A stretch of DNA of 64,000 nt from contig NZ_FZPK01000010.1 of assembly GCF_900198625.1 (NCBI RefSeq), forward strand, positions 1 through 64,000, written 5' to 3'. The stretch comes from Helicobacter rappini. Its GTDB lineage: Bacteria; Campylobacterota; Campylobacteria; Campylobacterales; Helicobacteraceae. This document shows, piece after piece, positions 1 through 9,344 of the stretch (position 1 is its first letter; the number at the start of each line of letters is the position of its first letter). The notes below the pieces were generated by a model. It was not told the DNA's origin and searched no databases. It saw only the letters and a program-made list of their open reading frames with translations. The translations under genes were made by a program, and so were the position numbers.

Positions 1-2
1 CA

Positions 3-761
3 CCCGCCCATTTGGATAAAAATCTAGATTCTGTAAATTACGCCCTAAACCCCGTAGCCCACCCAAATTTGGTGGAGAATATAGAATCTAATCATTATGA
101 GCGAAATGCGGAGTTTATCACTCAAAATAGAAAGAATTTAGAATCTAATATTTGTCATGTTGAGCGAAGCGAAACATCTAAAACTTTAGTTGATAAAAAT
201 AATAATCCAGCCTTAAACATTCAAAACAAAACGACTAAAGATTCCAGCAATAGCACTCAATTAACGCTCCACACTTACAACGATAGCAAGCAAGATTCTA
301 CACCACACCAAAACAAGCACTGCATAGAATCTTTTAATATAGGATTTAATATCTACACTGCCCTTATACTTTTTATATATGGTGCTATCTTATATGGTGG
401 CTCTCTTGGCATGATAGATTTTTACTTGCAAGAATTGGCTATTCAATCATCTCATTTGCAAGACTTTGACACACACGCATTTAATCCACTTAATACAAAC
501 ATACTCAGCACACAAGCATTTGACATATATCACGCAACACTGCTTAATCAAGCCCTAATTAGCTTTGTGTTGCTTGTGCTACTTTACATAAGCAATAAAG
601 AGATTGGAATCTTAGCCCTTTTTTCATTCATCTTATTTTACATATTTAGCGGCGAAAATACTAGTCTGTTAGAATGCTTCATCTGCCCTTATTTATGGCT
701 ATATTCTATTTTTTATATTGTTTATAGAATCTTGCTTAGATTCTATAGGTTTGTATCCTAG
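3..761 (+). CDS. Membrane protein of unknown function, repeat-derived N-terminus, probably 5'-partial
   Basis: The frame is open to the left edge, so the true start may lie outside the window; a TTG at 12 is the first possible start inside it. About the first 100 residues are polar, rich in Asn and Ser, and are encoded by the short repeats found elsewhere here: two units resembling CACCCACCCAAATTTGG at 1-32 and 41-75, and a unit at 152-180 read as CHVERSETS. The C-terminal half has hydrophobic stretches near residues 115-140, 180-210 and 215-240, suggesting three or four membrane segments. I do not recognise a family. The N-terminal part may be junk added by repeat insertion upstream of a small membrane protein. 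Confidence 0.5.
   Translation, partial: PAHLDKNLDSVNYALNPVAHPNLVENIESNHYERNAEFITQNRKNLESNICHVERSETSKTLVDKNNNPALNIQNKTTKDSSNSTQLTLHTYNDSKQDSTPHQNKHCIESFNIGFNIYTALILFIYGAILYGGSLGMIDFYLQELAIQSSHLQDFDTHAFNPLNTNILSTQAFDIYHATLLNQALISFVLLVLLYISNKEIGILALFSFILFYIFSGENTSLLECFICPYLWLYSIFYIVYRILLRFYRFVS
152..180. repeat. Palindromic repeat half-unit in the first ORF
   Basis: TTGTCATGTTGAGCGAAGCG followed by AAACATCTA is the left half of the palindromic family, read in frame as CHVERSETS. It is preceded by TAGAATCTAA, as are many other copies. Confidence 0.75.
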
Positions 762-1012
762 AGTCTTATATGAGTTCAAATTAATGCAGATTTTAGCTTT
801 CTATAATTTTGCAAGCCCAGTGTGTAATGGAGGGTGCCAATTAAACTTGAGAAAAATTTTGCAATTCGTATGGGCTTCGGTCGCAAGCTGACATCTAATA
901 TTTGCTTGTTCTAGCTTTTATGTAAAATAAAGACAATATTAGAATTCTGTAAGTTTTTAATCAGAAAAATACATATTATGGTGCTACTATAAGCCATGCG
1001 AAATACGCAAAA
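762..1012. other. Intergenic gap without recognisable gene
   Basis: This AT-rich stretch separates two convergent genes. No ORF with a ribosome-binding site and no clear terminator hairpin was seen. The segment from 1013 on belongs to the out-of-frame 3' end of the next gene. Confidence 0.5.
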
Positions 1013-3584
1013 TTAGCGATAATTGCCCTGTTCGCTTACAAGAATAATCTTTGTTTGGGTATCACCGAAAGCCTCCACTGCTATGTTATTAACCCAATTT
1101 TTGTCGCTCCCGCCTACATTCCAAGTGAGTAGAGGCATATCTACCCCCCCCCCCCGTTAATATCATATTTTAAATTGAGTGATTTTATAAAGTCATAGTA
1201 TTCATAGGCAAAACTCACCGCATTAATATTGTTTGTTGCAATAATTTCTTTTAATTCATTATGTAGTTTTTCTCTATCTTTCTCTAATTTTTTCATATCA
1301 TAATATGGAAAATAATAACTTGTGAAAAATCCCTCATCTTTAAAAACCTTCAAGGCTTCATAATTAGGGCTTTCAATCACTAAATTTTCCTTTGGAATCT
1401 TATATGTTTCACATAGTCTCTCTAGTTCTCTTAAAGATAATAATTTATTAGAATCATCTAGATTCTTAAAATCAATCCAAAACTTTGTCGTAAAAACTTG
1501 GTCGGTATCATTGGGGTTTTTAAGACTATCTATCCATAATGTCTTTGTAGCCGAAAACATCTCTGCTAAATCAAGCCCTATGCTATGTGCTAGTCCATCG
1601 TGTCCTACATCAAAATATGGTGTTGGTTTTTTGGGATTGTTTGTTAAAAAATGCACATCGATTTCATAGCCAGCATATTTTCCCCAGAAATCTTTTAGTT
1701 TTACTATCTCATCAACTCTATGTAGCCATAGCTTTTCTGGCACCTTAGCACTAAGTTTTTGTGTTTTTAGCTCTCTGTCATAATCTTTGCCAGAAAACAT
1801 TCTTTGTCTTTTAGCATTATAGTCTTTATGAAAAATGCTTCTTTGTGTTATGCTATCTTTGGTTTCAATATCTAAGAGATCAAGAAAGGCATGGATAAAA
1901 TCATCAGTCATAAAGGGCAGATTCTGTGCGTTTTGTATCTTTTGTGCTATATCTTTATGCTTTTGTTTAAAAGTATCACTCATATAAATCATAAAAGGGA
2001 CTTCTATCATAAAACGAGAACCTATGGTCTCTGCATGTCCAGCAAGATCCCTAAAGTCATACATCTCATCACCATGATCGCTTAGATAGATTACAATACA
2101 ATCTTCATGGCTAAATCTTTGCATAATATTGCTTACCACATAATCGTTGTAATAAATAGCATTAATGTATGCGATCTTTGTATTCATCTGCCCTGAATTT
2201 AAAGGTATAGCTGAATCTGCAAATGAAAAAGTATTAAGATTCTTATCAATCAAATCTTTTTCACTAAATTTAGCAAAGTTTTTAGGGAATCTTTGGGCAT
2301 ATCCACCATGTGTCCCCATAAGATGCAAGATATAAAAGCTTTTATCAGCATTATTATACTCACTTAAGGCTTTATCAAGCATAGGTAGCAATACGCTATC
2401 ATAATCTGCTCCAGAATCAAAGCTTTCTACAATACGCGAGAATCTTGTAATGTCGGCATGTCTAGATATTGCTTCCGGCGCATTGCCCCACACAGAAAAT
2501 GCCTCTTGATTACTTAGCCAAATGCTTTTATATCCAGCAAATCGCATAATATTGATGAGATTTTGCTGCTTAAACCATGGGGTTTGCCCATTTTCATAAT
2601 TACTGAAAGTGAGAACTTTTTGTAAAGATTCATTTGTGTGTGCGTGTGGGGCTATCACATCGCTAAATACCACGAGATTTCCGCTTTTTTGTAACTCTTG
2701 TAAAAGCGGTGTAGTTTGCAGGGGATAACCATAGATTCCCATATAGTTTCTCTGTGTAGATTCACCAATAATTAAAACCACTTTTGGCACACTGCTTTCA
2801 TTTCTTATCATATAGCCCGGCTTTTCTGTTTTAAACTCATTTAACTCATGACTTAACTCTTTATATTGTTTTAAAAATGCATTTTGCTCTTTTATGCCAT
2901 AGTAGAACACTTGCTCGAATCTAAAAAGTGAATTCCTATCAGTAAAAAACTGCTTTTGTGGATATTTCTCACCATACCAATATCTACCATACAAAAATGC
3001 AAATAGAGTGAGAGAAATAATAAATAAGTAGCAAGATATTTTTTCTACCCTATCGTCTTTGATAGATTCTGTGTCGTTATGGGATTGTGCGGATTTAAAA
3101 CCAAGTTTAATGAGAAAACTTTTTGGAATCTTAACTATAAATAGCATACTCCATAGAGTAAAAATCACAAGGGATATAATGATATTTTTACTCAAATATG
3201 ATTGTAAAAACTCACTTGCTTCATTTGGATTTGTGCTTAAAAATACTTGAAACATAATCTTATTTAGCGGAGTTTGAAAATTCCCTAAAAGAAATACATC
3301 AACAATGCCTATAATGAAAGTAAGCACAAAAAAGATTATAGAAATGCCTGCTAGGCATTTCTTATGTATAAGGCTACAAATATAAAAAGGAATGTAGAAA
3401 ATGCTAAAGTTAATAACAAGACACTGAAGAGTTAGAAGAATGAGTTTTTTAAAATTGGGTTCTATACCCCCCCCCCCCCCATAGTTATAGTGTTGGCTAT
3501 CATAAATATAGCTGTGTTGGTTAGCACAAGATACAAAAAGATTCTGTTAAAGAATATGCGACTAAGTGATGTCGAATTAAACAT
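1013..3584 (-). CDS. Phosphoethanolamine transferase (EptA-like) with C-terminal PLC-like domain, phase-variable, both tracts out of frame
   Basis: An inner-membrane sulfatase-fold enzyme of the EptA/CptA type, expected to move phosphoethanolamine onto lipid A or another surface acceptor. The long open frame is 1141-3327. It shows the family motif IGESTQRNYMGIYGY, then HTNESL and the metal-binding SDHGDE. The frame continues upstream with hydrophobic segments to a run of 14 G (3467-3480 on the minus strand), beyond which an ATG at 3584 begins in another frame; 12 or 15 G would join them. At the 3' end a run of 12 G (1144-1155) leads straight into TAG; 10 or 13 G would add about 42 residues ending at 1013. 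The C-terminal 200 residues (EIDVHF, VGHDG, WIDFKN) look like a PLC/GDPD-type TIM barrel. With both tracts in frame the protein would be about 857 residues. A GTG start at 3327 would lack the first membrane helices. Confidence 0.8.
1144..1155 (-). repeat. Poly-G tract (12 G) near the 3' end of the transferase gene
   Basis: Twelve consecutive C on the plus strand are read as four Gly codons followed directly by TAG. One more G, or two fewer, opens a further 42 codons down to the TAA at 1013-1015, completing what looks like the last strand and helix of the PLC-like domain. Long G tracts are classic slipped-strand switches in Helicobacter and Campylobacter. Confidence 0.85.
3467..3480 (-). repeat. 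Poly-G tract (14 G) near the 5' end of the transferase gene
   Basis: Fourteen consecutive C on the plus strand follow codon 34 of the frame that starts at 3584. With 14 G the frame stops at once (GTA TAG). A count divisible by three would join it to the long downstream frame. The sequence read is therefore OFF at this tract. Confidence 0.85.
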
Positions 3585-3721
3585 AAATAAACTCCAAAGA
3601 ATAAAATAAGAGTGAGATTATAGCATAAAATATTGACTTCATTTTTTAAGCACTGACAGCTTCTCTCATGGAGTAATCAAGGCTAGGTATCAAGCTGTTT
3701 AGCAAACACAATAAATCCTTA

Positions 3722-4927
3722 TCACTCCCACCACATTTGGTTATCATAAGTCGTGCCAATAGGATAGAGTTCCCCTATCTTTGGTGCAACACAAGGGATA
3801 TTTAGTTTATGTAGATTCTCATAAAGAAATCTTATTACTTCATTCCATTCGTGACTACCAGCGACAAATCTAGCCCAATGTATCGGCAAAACCATGCTTG
3901 TTTGCAAGTCCTTTGCCTCTTGCAGAATCTCAAATGGAAAAGAGTGTGAATATCGCCACGCATGATTAAACTGCCCACTCTCCAAACATGCCAAATCAAA
4001 GCCTTGAAACATATCTCCAATGCGTTTAAAATGTGTGTAGTAGCCACCATCGCCACTTAAAAACACCTTTTTATACTGCGGCGTGTTTGGTGAAAACTCT
4101 AATACAAAACTAGCCCATAAGGTTTTGTTGAAATCACCAAGTCGTGCTGAATTATGCTGTGCGGGTGTGGCAGTGATTTTTAAAATTTCACTCTTTTTCT
4201 GTGTAGGGGCATGTTTATTTTTAGAATCCTTGCTGCTAGATTCTGCAGCTATTGTATCATTTTTCACATTTTTAAAATTTTTAGATTCTGAAATCCATAA
4301 ATTGCACACCCCTACGCCCTGCACCCACCCATTAGGACTAGAATCTAAAACATTCTCAAAACTTACTCCCTGCCACCAATCAAGCTCAATGATTTTACTC
4401 CCTTTAATGCCCCATTTACGCAAATATATGCCAACTTCTAGGGGACAAATAAAATACATTGTTTGTGTGTCAAGCGAGAGAATACTTGATTTATCCAAAT
4501 GATCAAAATGTGAATGCGTGATGATGACAAGCAGTGCATGTGGAAAGTCATCGTTTTTGTAGCATTTAGTCTGTGAAAATGCACGATTGATACATGCAAA
4601 TGGTGAGGCATACATGCTAAAGAGCGGATCGACTAAAATCGCTATATCATTATGTGTAAAAAATAGAGAAGAGTGTCCAAGCCATGCGATATGTGGCGTG
4701 TCTTTTCTTATCTTGAAATTAGAATCTATGAAGGGAATCTTATGCTTTGGTTTTGCATTTTTTGGATAGCGATAATAGTATTTTATAACCTCTTTTAATG
4801 GAATCTTTGGTGGGATTTTTGCTTCTTTATTCTCATTGCAAAAGATTGTTTTACCTTTATATTGCATGAGTCCTGCTCCACTATGTTCTTTACTTTGTAG
4901 TGAAAAAATGTGAAACTTTAGTGGCAT
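3722..4927 (-). CDS. UlaG/NAPE-PLD-like metallo-beta-lactamase-fold hydrolase
   Basis: A metal-dependent hydrolase of the UlaG / N-acyl-phosphatidylethanolamine phospholipase D type. The zinc motif HSHFDHLD lies near residue 135 and is preceded by WLGHSSLFF, a conserved feature of this group; LSGDGGYY and LPIHWARF supply the later ligands. I prefer the ATG at 4927 because AGGGGA stands just ahead of it; an in-frame ATG at 5029 has no such site and would add 34 unusual residues. Near residues 195-240 there is a Ser/Lys/Asn-rich insertion whose DNA contains the CACCCACCC repeat unit at about 4303-4347, encoding GWVQGVGV. The substrate cannot be told from sequence. The gene stands alone, convergent with nothing obvious and separated from the FtsH paralogue by about 275 bases. 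Confidence 0.8.
   Translation of the reverse strand: MPLKFHIFSLQSKEHSGAGLMQYKGKTIFCNENKEAKIPPKIPLKEVIKYYYRYPKNAKPKHKIPFIDSNFKIRKDTPHIAWLGHSSLFFTHNDIAILVDPLFSMYASPFACINRAFSQTKCYKNDDFPHALLVIITHSHFDHLDKSSILSLDTQTMYFICPLEVGIYLRKWGIKGSKIIELDWWQGVSFENVLDSSPNGWVQGVGVCNLWISESKNFKNVKNDTIAAESSSKDSKNKHAPTQKKSEILKITATPAQHNSARLGDFNKTLWASFVLEFSPNTPQYKKVFLSGDGGYYTHFKRIGDMFQGFDLACLESGQFNHAWRYSHSFPFEILQEAKDLQTSMVLPIHWARFVAGSHEWNEVIRFLYENLHKLNIPCVAPKIGELYPIGTTYDNQMWWE
4303..4347. repeat. CACCCACCC repeat unit inside the metallo-hydrolase gene
   Basis: The stretch reads CCCTGCACCCACCC followed by a GGACTAGAATCT-like end. It matches intergenic copies near 7186, 48050 and 51325. It sits in a low-complexity insertion of the hydrolase and keeps the frame open. 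Confidence 0.65.
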
Positions 4928-5202
4928 ATATCCCCTTATTTTGCATTCAATCTTACAAAGCACACTATATTTGCAAGATTTATAAATTATGATTTGAATT
5001 ATATATGCAATACTATGAATGGAATGCATTGATTTTGCATTCTTCTCTGGTTTAATATCAAATATTAGCTTGTAAATCTTTTTTAGATTCTATTTTGCTA
5101 GGCATGTTTCTAAATCTTATATGTGTAATGGATACTACTTTCTAGCAGCAATTCGAACGAGTGTGAGATAAGCGAAAGGCTAAATACTAAACTCTGCAAT
5201 AT

Positions 5203-6957
5203 CTAAGAATTTAGAATCTTCTGTATATCTTCTTTTGTGATTTTTTCGTGTTCTATGAGTGTAGTGGCAATGCGTTCGATATAATGTTTATTTGCAATGA
5301 TAAATTCTTTATGTTCTTGCTTTGTAGATTCTAGAATCTCTAAAATATCTTCATAGTCAGTAAGCAACCTTTCACCCATGCCATAATCTTCACACATTTT
5401 TTTTGCAATGAGTTTTGCCCTCTCAATATCATGTTGTGCGATTGTGGCAATGCCTATATTATGGACTTCAAGGGCTAGATTACCACTCAAAGCGATTTTA
5501 ATTTCTGCGATGAGATTATCCCTTGTACAGTAGTCGTAGTTATTGTTTTGCGGTTGAGATTCTATCGCGGTGTCAATTAGCATGATTTTTTGAAAATCTG
5601 GTAAAAGCCAATATTGTGATAAGCCTTTTGCAGCATTATAGATAGCAAGCATTTGCTTTTCTTGTTTGCTTAGGGCATTTTGCCGCCTTTTCCCAAATAG
5701 GACTTTATGACTTGTGTCTGTTATGTCTTGCATGGTGATTGCATTGCGATTATGACGCAGGGCATTAATAGCAGCTTCATTTACAAGTGATGCAATATTT
5801 GCCCCGCTAAAGCCCACACAAAGTTTTGCTACTTCATGTAAATCAAGCGTATAAGCACGATTGCGTAAATGCACCTTTAGAATCTCTGTGCGTTCATCTA
5901 AATCTGGCAAATCAACATAAATGCGTCTATCAAATCGCCCACTACGCAAAAGTGCGTGATCCATAACATCAACTTGATTAGTCGCACCGATGACAATAAC
6001 GCCGCTTTGATCGCTAAAGCCATCAAGCTCAGTCAATAGCTCATTTAGAGTGCTTTCCCATTCTTGATGATTATCCGCACCCCTTGCTTTACCGATAGCA
6101 TCTATCTCATCAATAAAAATTATGGCAGGCGCACAAGCCCTAGCCCTAGCAAATAGATCTCTTACTCTCTGTGCGCCAACTCCTACATACACTTGCACAA
6201 AAGATGAGCCGCTATGATAGAAAAAAGGCACACCACTCTCCCCTGCAATAGCCTTTGCGATCATAGTTTTACCCACACCGGGCGGTCCTACAAGTAATAC
6301 CCCTTTTGGCAAATATATCCCTAAATCTTGATATTTTTTTGGATTCTTTAAATAATCAATGATTTCTAATAAATCATCTTTTGCTTCTTTAATCCCGGCG
6401 ACATCGCGGAATCTTACCGAACTTTTCATGGGCTCTAGTGTTAGCGACATTTCAGTTGTATCATCATCACTATATGAGTTTGTATCTGTATTTGTAGAAT
6501 CTTTATGCCATATTTTTGGCTCAATCTCTTCATAAAGTATGTAGAGTATAGCCCAGCCTATTAAAAATACAACTATTGCATAACATATCTTCATTATAAG
6601 CGAAGTTTTGGGGGCAATCACAGGTAGTCCATTATCGATAAAAGAGAGATAAAGACCGCAAGTTTTTTTAATATTTGTCATCTTGTCTTTATCTGTTTTA
6701 GAAACAATTCTTGCATTTAAGCAACCATATAGCTTTGTTGTTAGAATCTTATAAATCTTTTCATCTGCCATATAGAAATATGTGTGTTTATCACTGACTA
6801 GTATTTGCTCGACTTCTTCTTGTTGTAATGTCTTAACTAGTGTGTTAAAATCAATTGAAGTTGTATTCTCTTTTATAAGAATATAGCTAGTGATACTAAC
6901 GCATAACGCCCAGATACACAAAATAATTGTAAAAAGCCATTCTTTTAACCACGCCAT
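5203..6957 (-). CDS. FtsH-like AAA+ membrane protein lacking the HEXXH protease motif
   Basis: The layout is that of FtsH: an N-terminal membrane helix (about 7-28), a small periplasmic domain, a second helix (about 122-144) and an AAA+ module with Walker A GPPGVGKT near 224, Walker B IIFIDEID, the pore loop around FVQVYVGVG and the second region of homology ending SGRFDRR. Where FtsH has HEAGH (here about 440-444) this protein reads YNAAK, so the two His ligands and the catalytic Glu are all gone. The C-terminal helical domain is retained but divergent. It is probably an ATP-driven unfoldase or a partner of genuine FtsH rather than a protease. In H. pylori an FtsH-like gene (HP0286) lies near aroB and an MscS-type gene; here aroB and mscS are about 12 kb away. 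Start supported by GGGGAT seven bases ahead of the ATG. Confidence 0.85.
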   Translation of the reverse strand: MAWLKEWLFTIILCIWALCVSITSYILIKENTTSIDFNTLVKTLQQEEVEQILVSDKHTYFYMADEKIYKILTTKLYGCLNARIVSKTDKDKMTNIKKTCGLYLSFIDNGLPVIAPKTSLIMKICYAIVVFLIGWAILYILYEEIEPKIWHKDSTNTDTNSYSDDDTTEMSLTLEPMKSSVRFRDVAGIKEAKDDLLEIIDYLKNPKKYQDLGIYLPKGVLLVGPPGVGKTMIAKAIAGESGVPFFYHSGSSFVQVYVGVGAQRVRDLFARARACAPAIIFIDEIDAIGKARGADNHQEWESTLNELLTELDGFSDQSGVIVIGATNQVDVMDHALLRSGRFDRRIYVDLPDLDERTEILKVHLRNRAYTLDLHEVAKLCVGFSGANIASLVNEAAINALRHNRNAITMQDITDTSHKVLFGKRRQNALSKQEKQMLAIYNAAKGLSQYWLLPDFQKIMLIDTAIESQPQNNNYDYCTRDNLIAEIKIALSGNLALEVHNIGIATIAQHDIERAKLIAKKMCEDYGMGERLLTDYEDILEILESTKQEHKEFIIANKHYIERIATTLIEHEKITKEDIQKILNS

Positions 6958-7287
6958 TTTATCCCCATGATATAGTGTGTCGTATAAATTGTATTTTTCC
7001 TTACGAATCTAGATTCTTGTCATATTTGCAAGTGTAGGCAAGAGTTTCGCTCGTGCGAACATTACGAAAAAGGCGAAATATCTTTGCTTGAATCTTCTTT
7101 ACATTTTCCATACTAGATGTTTCGCTCCGCACAACATGACAATATAAGAATCTAAAAAGAATCTAGCCTTCATTCACCTACACCCTAAACCCTGCACCAC
7201 CTATAAAAGTATAGATTCTAAAATTGCACCTTAAAAAACCAAGTAGCTAAATCTAAAGCATTAAAGATTCTAAATTATAGAATCTAG
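6958..7287. repeat. Intergenic repeat cluster (palindromic unit plus CACCC unit)
   Basis: No gene is visible. From about 7014 the DNA holds CTTGTCATATTTGCAAGTG, a GGCGAAATATC block, then an inverted ATGTTTCGCTCCGCACAACATGACAA copy, and finally CACCCTAAACCCTGCACC at about 7186. The same modules recur near 48.0 and 51.2 kb. AGATTCT/AGAATCT words flank each module. Confidence 0.7.
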
Positions 7288-8697
7288 CTACTCTTTAGCT
7301 TCAGAATCTATACTTTGTTCTATTTGCTGTGGTTCTGGCACAGGTTCGGCTGATTTTGGATTCAGTAAATGATAAATATTATAAATAAAAATAGCACTTA
7401 CCATGAGTGGGGCTAAGATTCTAATCGCAAAAAGCCAAAAGTAAAACATAGAAGGTGTAAAGTAATGGCTAGTCCATTCTCTTAAATGCTCTGTTTTAAT
7501 CGCATAGCCCACAAAGATTGTTGCCAAAAGTCCGCCAAGCGTCATGATAATATTAGCACTAAGCCAATCCATCCAGTCAAATAAGCTTTTTCCAGCAATA
7601 GTCAATTCCTTATGCCCTTCATTAAGCGAGAGAATAAGCACAGAGCCGATTAAAAACACTACAAGGCTAACAACCCACGATAGCATAACTCTATTTTTCC
7701 CCGTTTTATCTTCTAGCCATTTTACTGCTGGTTCAAGCAATGAAATCGTGCTTGAAAGCCCTGCAAAGCCTAATCCAATCATAAATAACACACAAATCAC
7801 GCTACCTACTGATCCCATCTTTCCAAATAAAACAGGCAGTGTGATAAACACGAGTCCAGCCCCCGCACCAACATCATCTTTGGTCCCATACTCAAACACA
7901 AAAGTAAATATCATAAGCCCTGCAACAATAGAGATAATAATCCCGGGGATAAGCACCCACATAGCCGCACTGAAAAGATTCTGCTTTTTCTCTGTGAAAG
8001 CCGCGTAAGTAACGATGATACCAATACCTAGAGAGAGTGAGAAAAAGACTTGCCCCATAGCTTCTATTAATACTTTTGGTGTGATTTTGCTAAAATCTGG
8101 GGCAAACATAAAAGCTACACTCTTACCAAATGAATCTAGTGTCATAGCATAGATAAGCAATCCAAAGAAAATCACAAATAATAAAGGCATAAGCGTGAAA
8201 TTCAGCTTTTCAATCCCGCTTTTTACACCCTTTGCGACAAAATATGCGGTAAGAATCATAACGTTTGCAAAACTCATAATTTGTGCTTCAAAGTTTTGAG
8301 TGAGATCCCCAAATAATGTTTTAGAATCATCTATATTTGTAGGCAAATGAAAGCTTACCACACCAAAATAATACACCACCCAGCCAAGCACAATACAATA
8401 AAAGGTAAGAATAACAGGACCGCCAATAATAGTAAATCCAACCCAATGCCACTTTTTATGATCGCTTTCATCAAGTTCATAAAAGGCATCTTGTGCGTTT
8501 TTCTGCGTGCGATTCCCAACAAGCATTTCAGCAATCAGCATAGACACACCAACCGCCACAGAAATAATGAGAAATAAGAGGATAAAAGCAGCACCGCCAT
8601 TTTGCCCAGCCATAGTAGGAAAACGCCAAATATGCCCCAAGCCTATGGAGCTTCCAAGTGTTGCCATGATAAAGCCAATTTTAGAAAAGTTTGTCAT
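7288..8697 (-). CDS. Sodium-dependent transporter, NSS/SNF family
   Basis: An inner-membrane symporter of the neurotransmitter:sodium symporter family, about 469 residues with roughly eleven membrane helices, close to the bacterial family length. Helix 1 carries the signature ATLGSSIGLGHIWRFP, with the unwound GSSIGLG segment that binds sodium and substrate in LeuT-type proteins. The polar C-terminus is rich in Pro, Glu and Gln. H. pylori has two adjacent paralogues (HP0497/HP0498) next to pldA; here only one is seen and pldA lies 50 kb away. The substrate, probably an amino acid, cannot be assigned. The start at 8697 has AGGTTC close upstream. Confidence 0.9.
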   Translation of the reverse strand: MTNFSKIGFIMATLGSSIGLGHIWRFPTMAGQNGGAAFILLFLIISVAVGVSMLIAEMLVGNRTQKNAQDAFYELDESDHKKWHWVGFTIIGGPVILTFYCIVLGWVVYYFGVVSFHLPTNIDDSKTLFGDLTQNFEAQIMSFANVMILTAYFVAKGVKSGIEKLNFTLMPLLFVIFFGLLIYAMTLDSFGKSVAFMFAPDFSKITPKVLIEAMGQVFFSLSLGIGIIVTYAAFTEKKQNLFSAAMWVLIPGIIISIVAGLMIFTFVFEYGTKDDVGAGAGLVFITLPVLFGKMGSVGSVICVLFMIGLGFAGLSSTISLLEPAVKWLEDKTGKNRVMLSWVVSLVVFLIGSVLILSLNEGHKELTIAGKSLFDWMDWLSANIIMTLGGLLATIFVGYAIKTEHLREWTSHYFTPSMFYFWLFAIRILAPLMVSAIFIYNIYHLLNPKSAEPVPEPQQIEQSIDSEAKE

Positions 8698-8857
8698 CTT
8701 GAACCTTTATAGAATCTTACAAGTCTAGTGTCTTTGTGTTTTTAACAAATCATAGATTATAGCAAAGTTATGGCAATATGCGATAATGCGATGCAAAAAT
8801 AATGTTTTTGTGAGAATAATGTTATAAAATCAGTAGAAAATCTTTAGAATCTTTGTT

Positions 8858-8894
8858 TAGAAAATGTTGTAGTTTGTCGATAGTTTGCTATAAT
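8858..8894 (+). promoter_or_regulatory. Promoter region of flaG
   Basis: An extended -10 (TGCTATAAT, TATAAT at 8889-8894) lies about 50 bases ahead of flaG and fits the housekeeping sigma factor. Overlapping it is a possible FliA-type element, TAGAAAAT at 8858 and GTCGATAG at 8876-8883, which is a weaker match than the one ahead of flaA. Confidence 0.45.
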
Positions 8895-8945
8895 TACCGC
8901 TATTTTCTATAGAAATAGAGGTAAGTATTTTGTTTCAAGGAGGCT

Positions 8946-9320
8946 ATGATGGAGACACAAGGAAGTTCATTATCATCATTGCAACACCAAATTATGGCTT
9001 TTATAAGCAGTGGAGGATTTGAGCAAGGAAGATCAAATACCCCAGCAAAAGCGTATGAAGAAAAGCAGGCGGCTAACACTTATGATGATTCCCAATTGCG
9101 AGAGCAAATGACGGAGTTATCGCGTAAATTGCAAGAAGAAATGCGTAAAGCAAATACAAATATTGACTTTTCTTACAACGATGAGATTAAAGCACTTGTA
9201 GTAACCGTGCGTGAAGCGACAGGACGGAGAGTTATACGAGAGATTCCATCGCCAGAAGCTATTGAGCTTATGATGAAAATGCGTGATATGGTCGGCAATA
9301 TCTTTGATGAAAGGGTTTAG
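8946..9320 (+). CDS. flaG: FlaG family flagellar protein
   Basis: A short cytoplasmic protein of 124 residues with a disordered, Gln/Ser-rich N-terminus and the compact FlaG domain at about 60-122 (SYNDEIKALVVTVREATG then VIREIPSPEAIEL). FlaG proteins influence filament length. A strong AAGGAGG precedes two adjacent ATG codons (8946 and 8949); either could be used. In H. pylori flaG is next to fliD and fliS, but here it is followed by an unknown membrane protein and rsmE, so the fliDS genes must be elsewhere. Confidence 0.9.
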   Translation: MMETQGSSLSSLQHQIMAFISSGGFEQGRSNTPAKAYEEKQAANTYDDSQLREQMTELSRKLQEEMRKANTNIDFSYNDEIKALVVTVREATGRRVIREIPSPEAIELMMKMRDMVGNIFDERV

Positions 9321-9344
9321 ATTCTTTAACAAAAAGGCGATATC

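Noticed and set aside
4083-4502. 139-codon plus-strand frame inside the metallo-hydrolase gene
   Set aside because: Antisense to a well-supported gene, no ribosome-binding site, no recognisable protein.
7544-8008. 154-codon plus-strand frame inside the transporter gene
   Set aside because: Ser/Thr/Pro-rich mirror of a membrane protein gene; a shadow frame.
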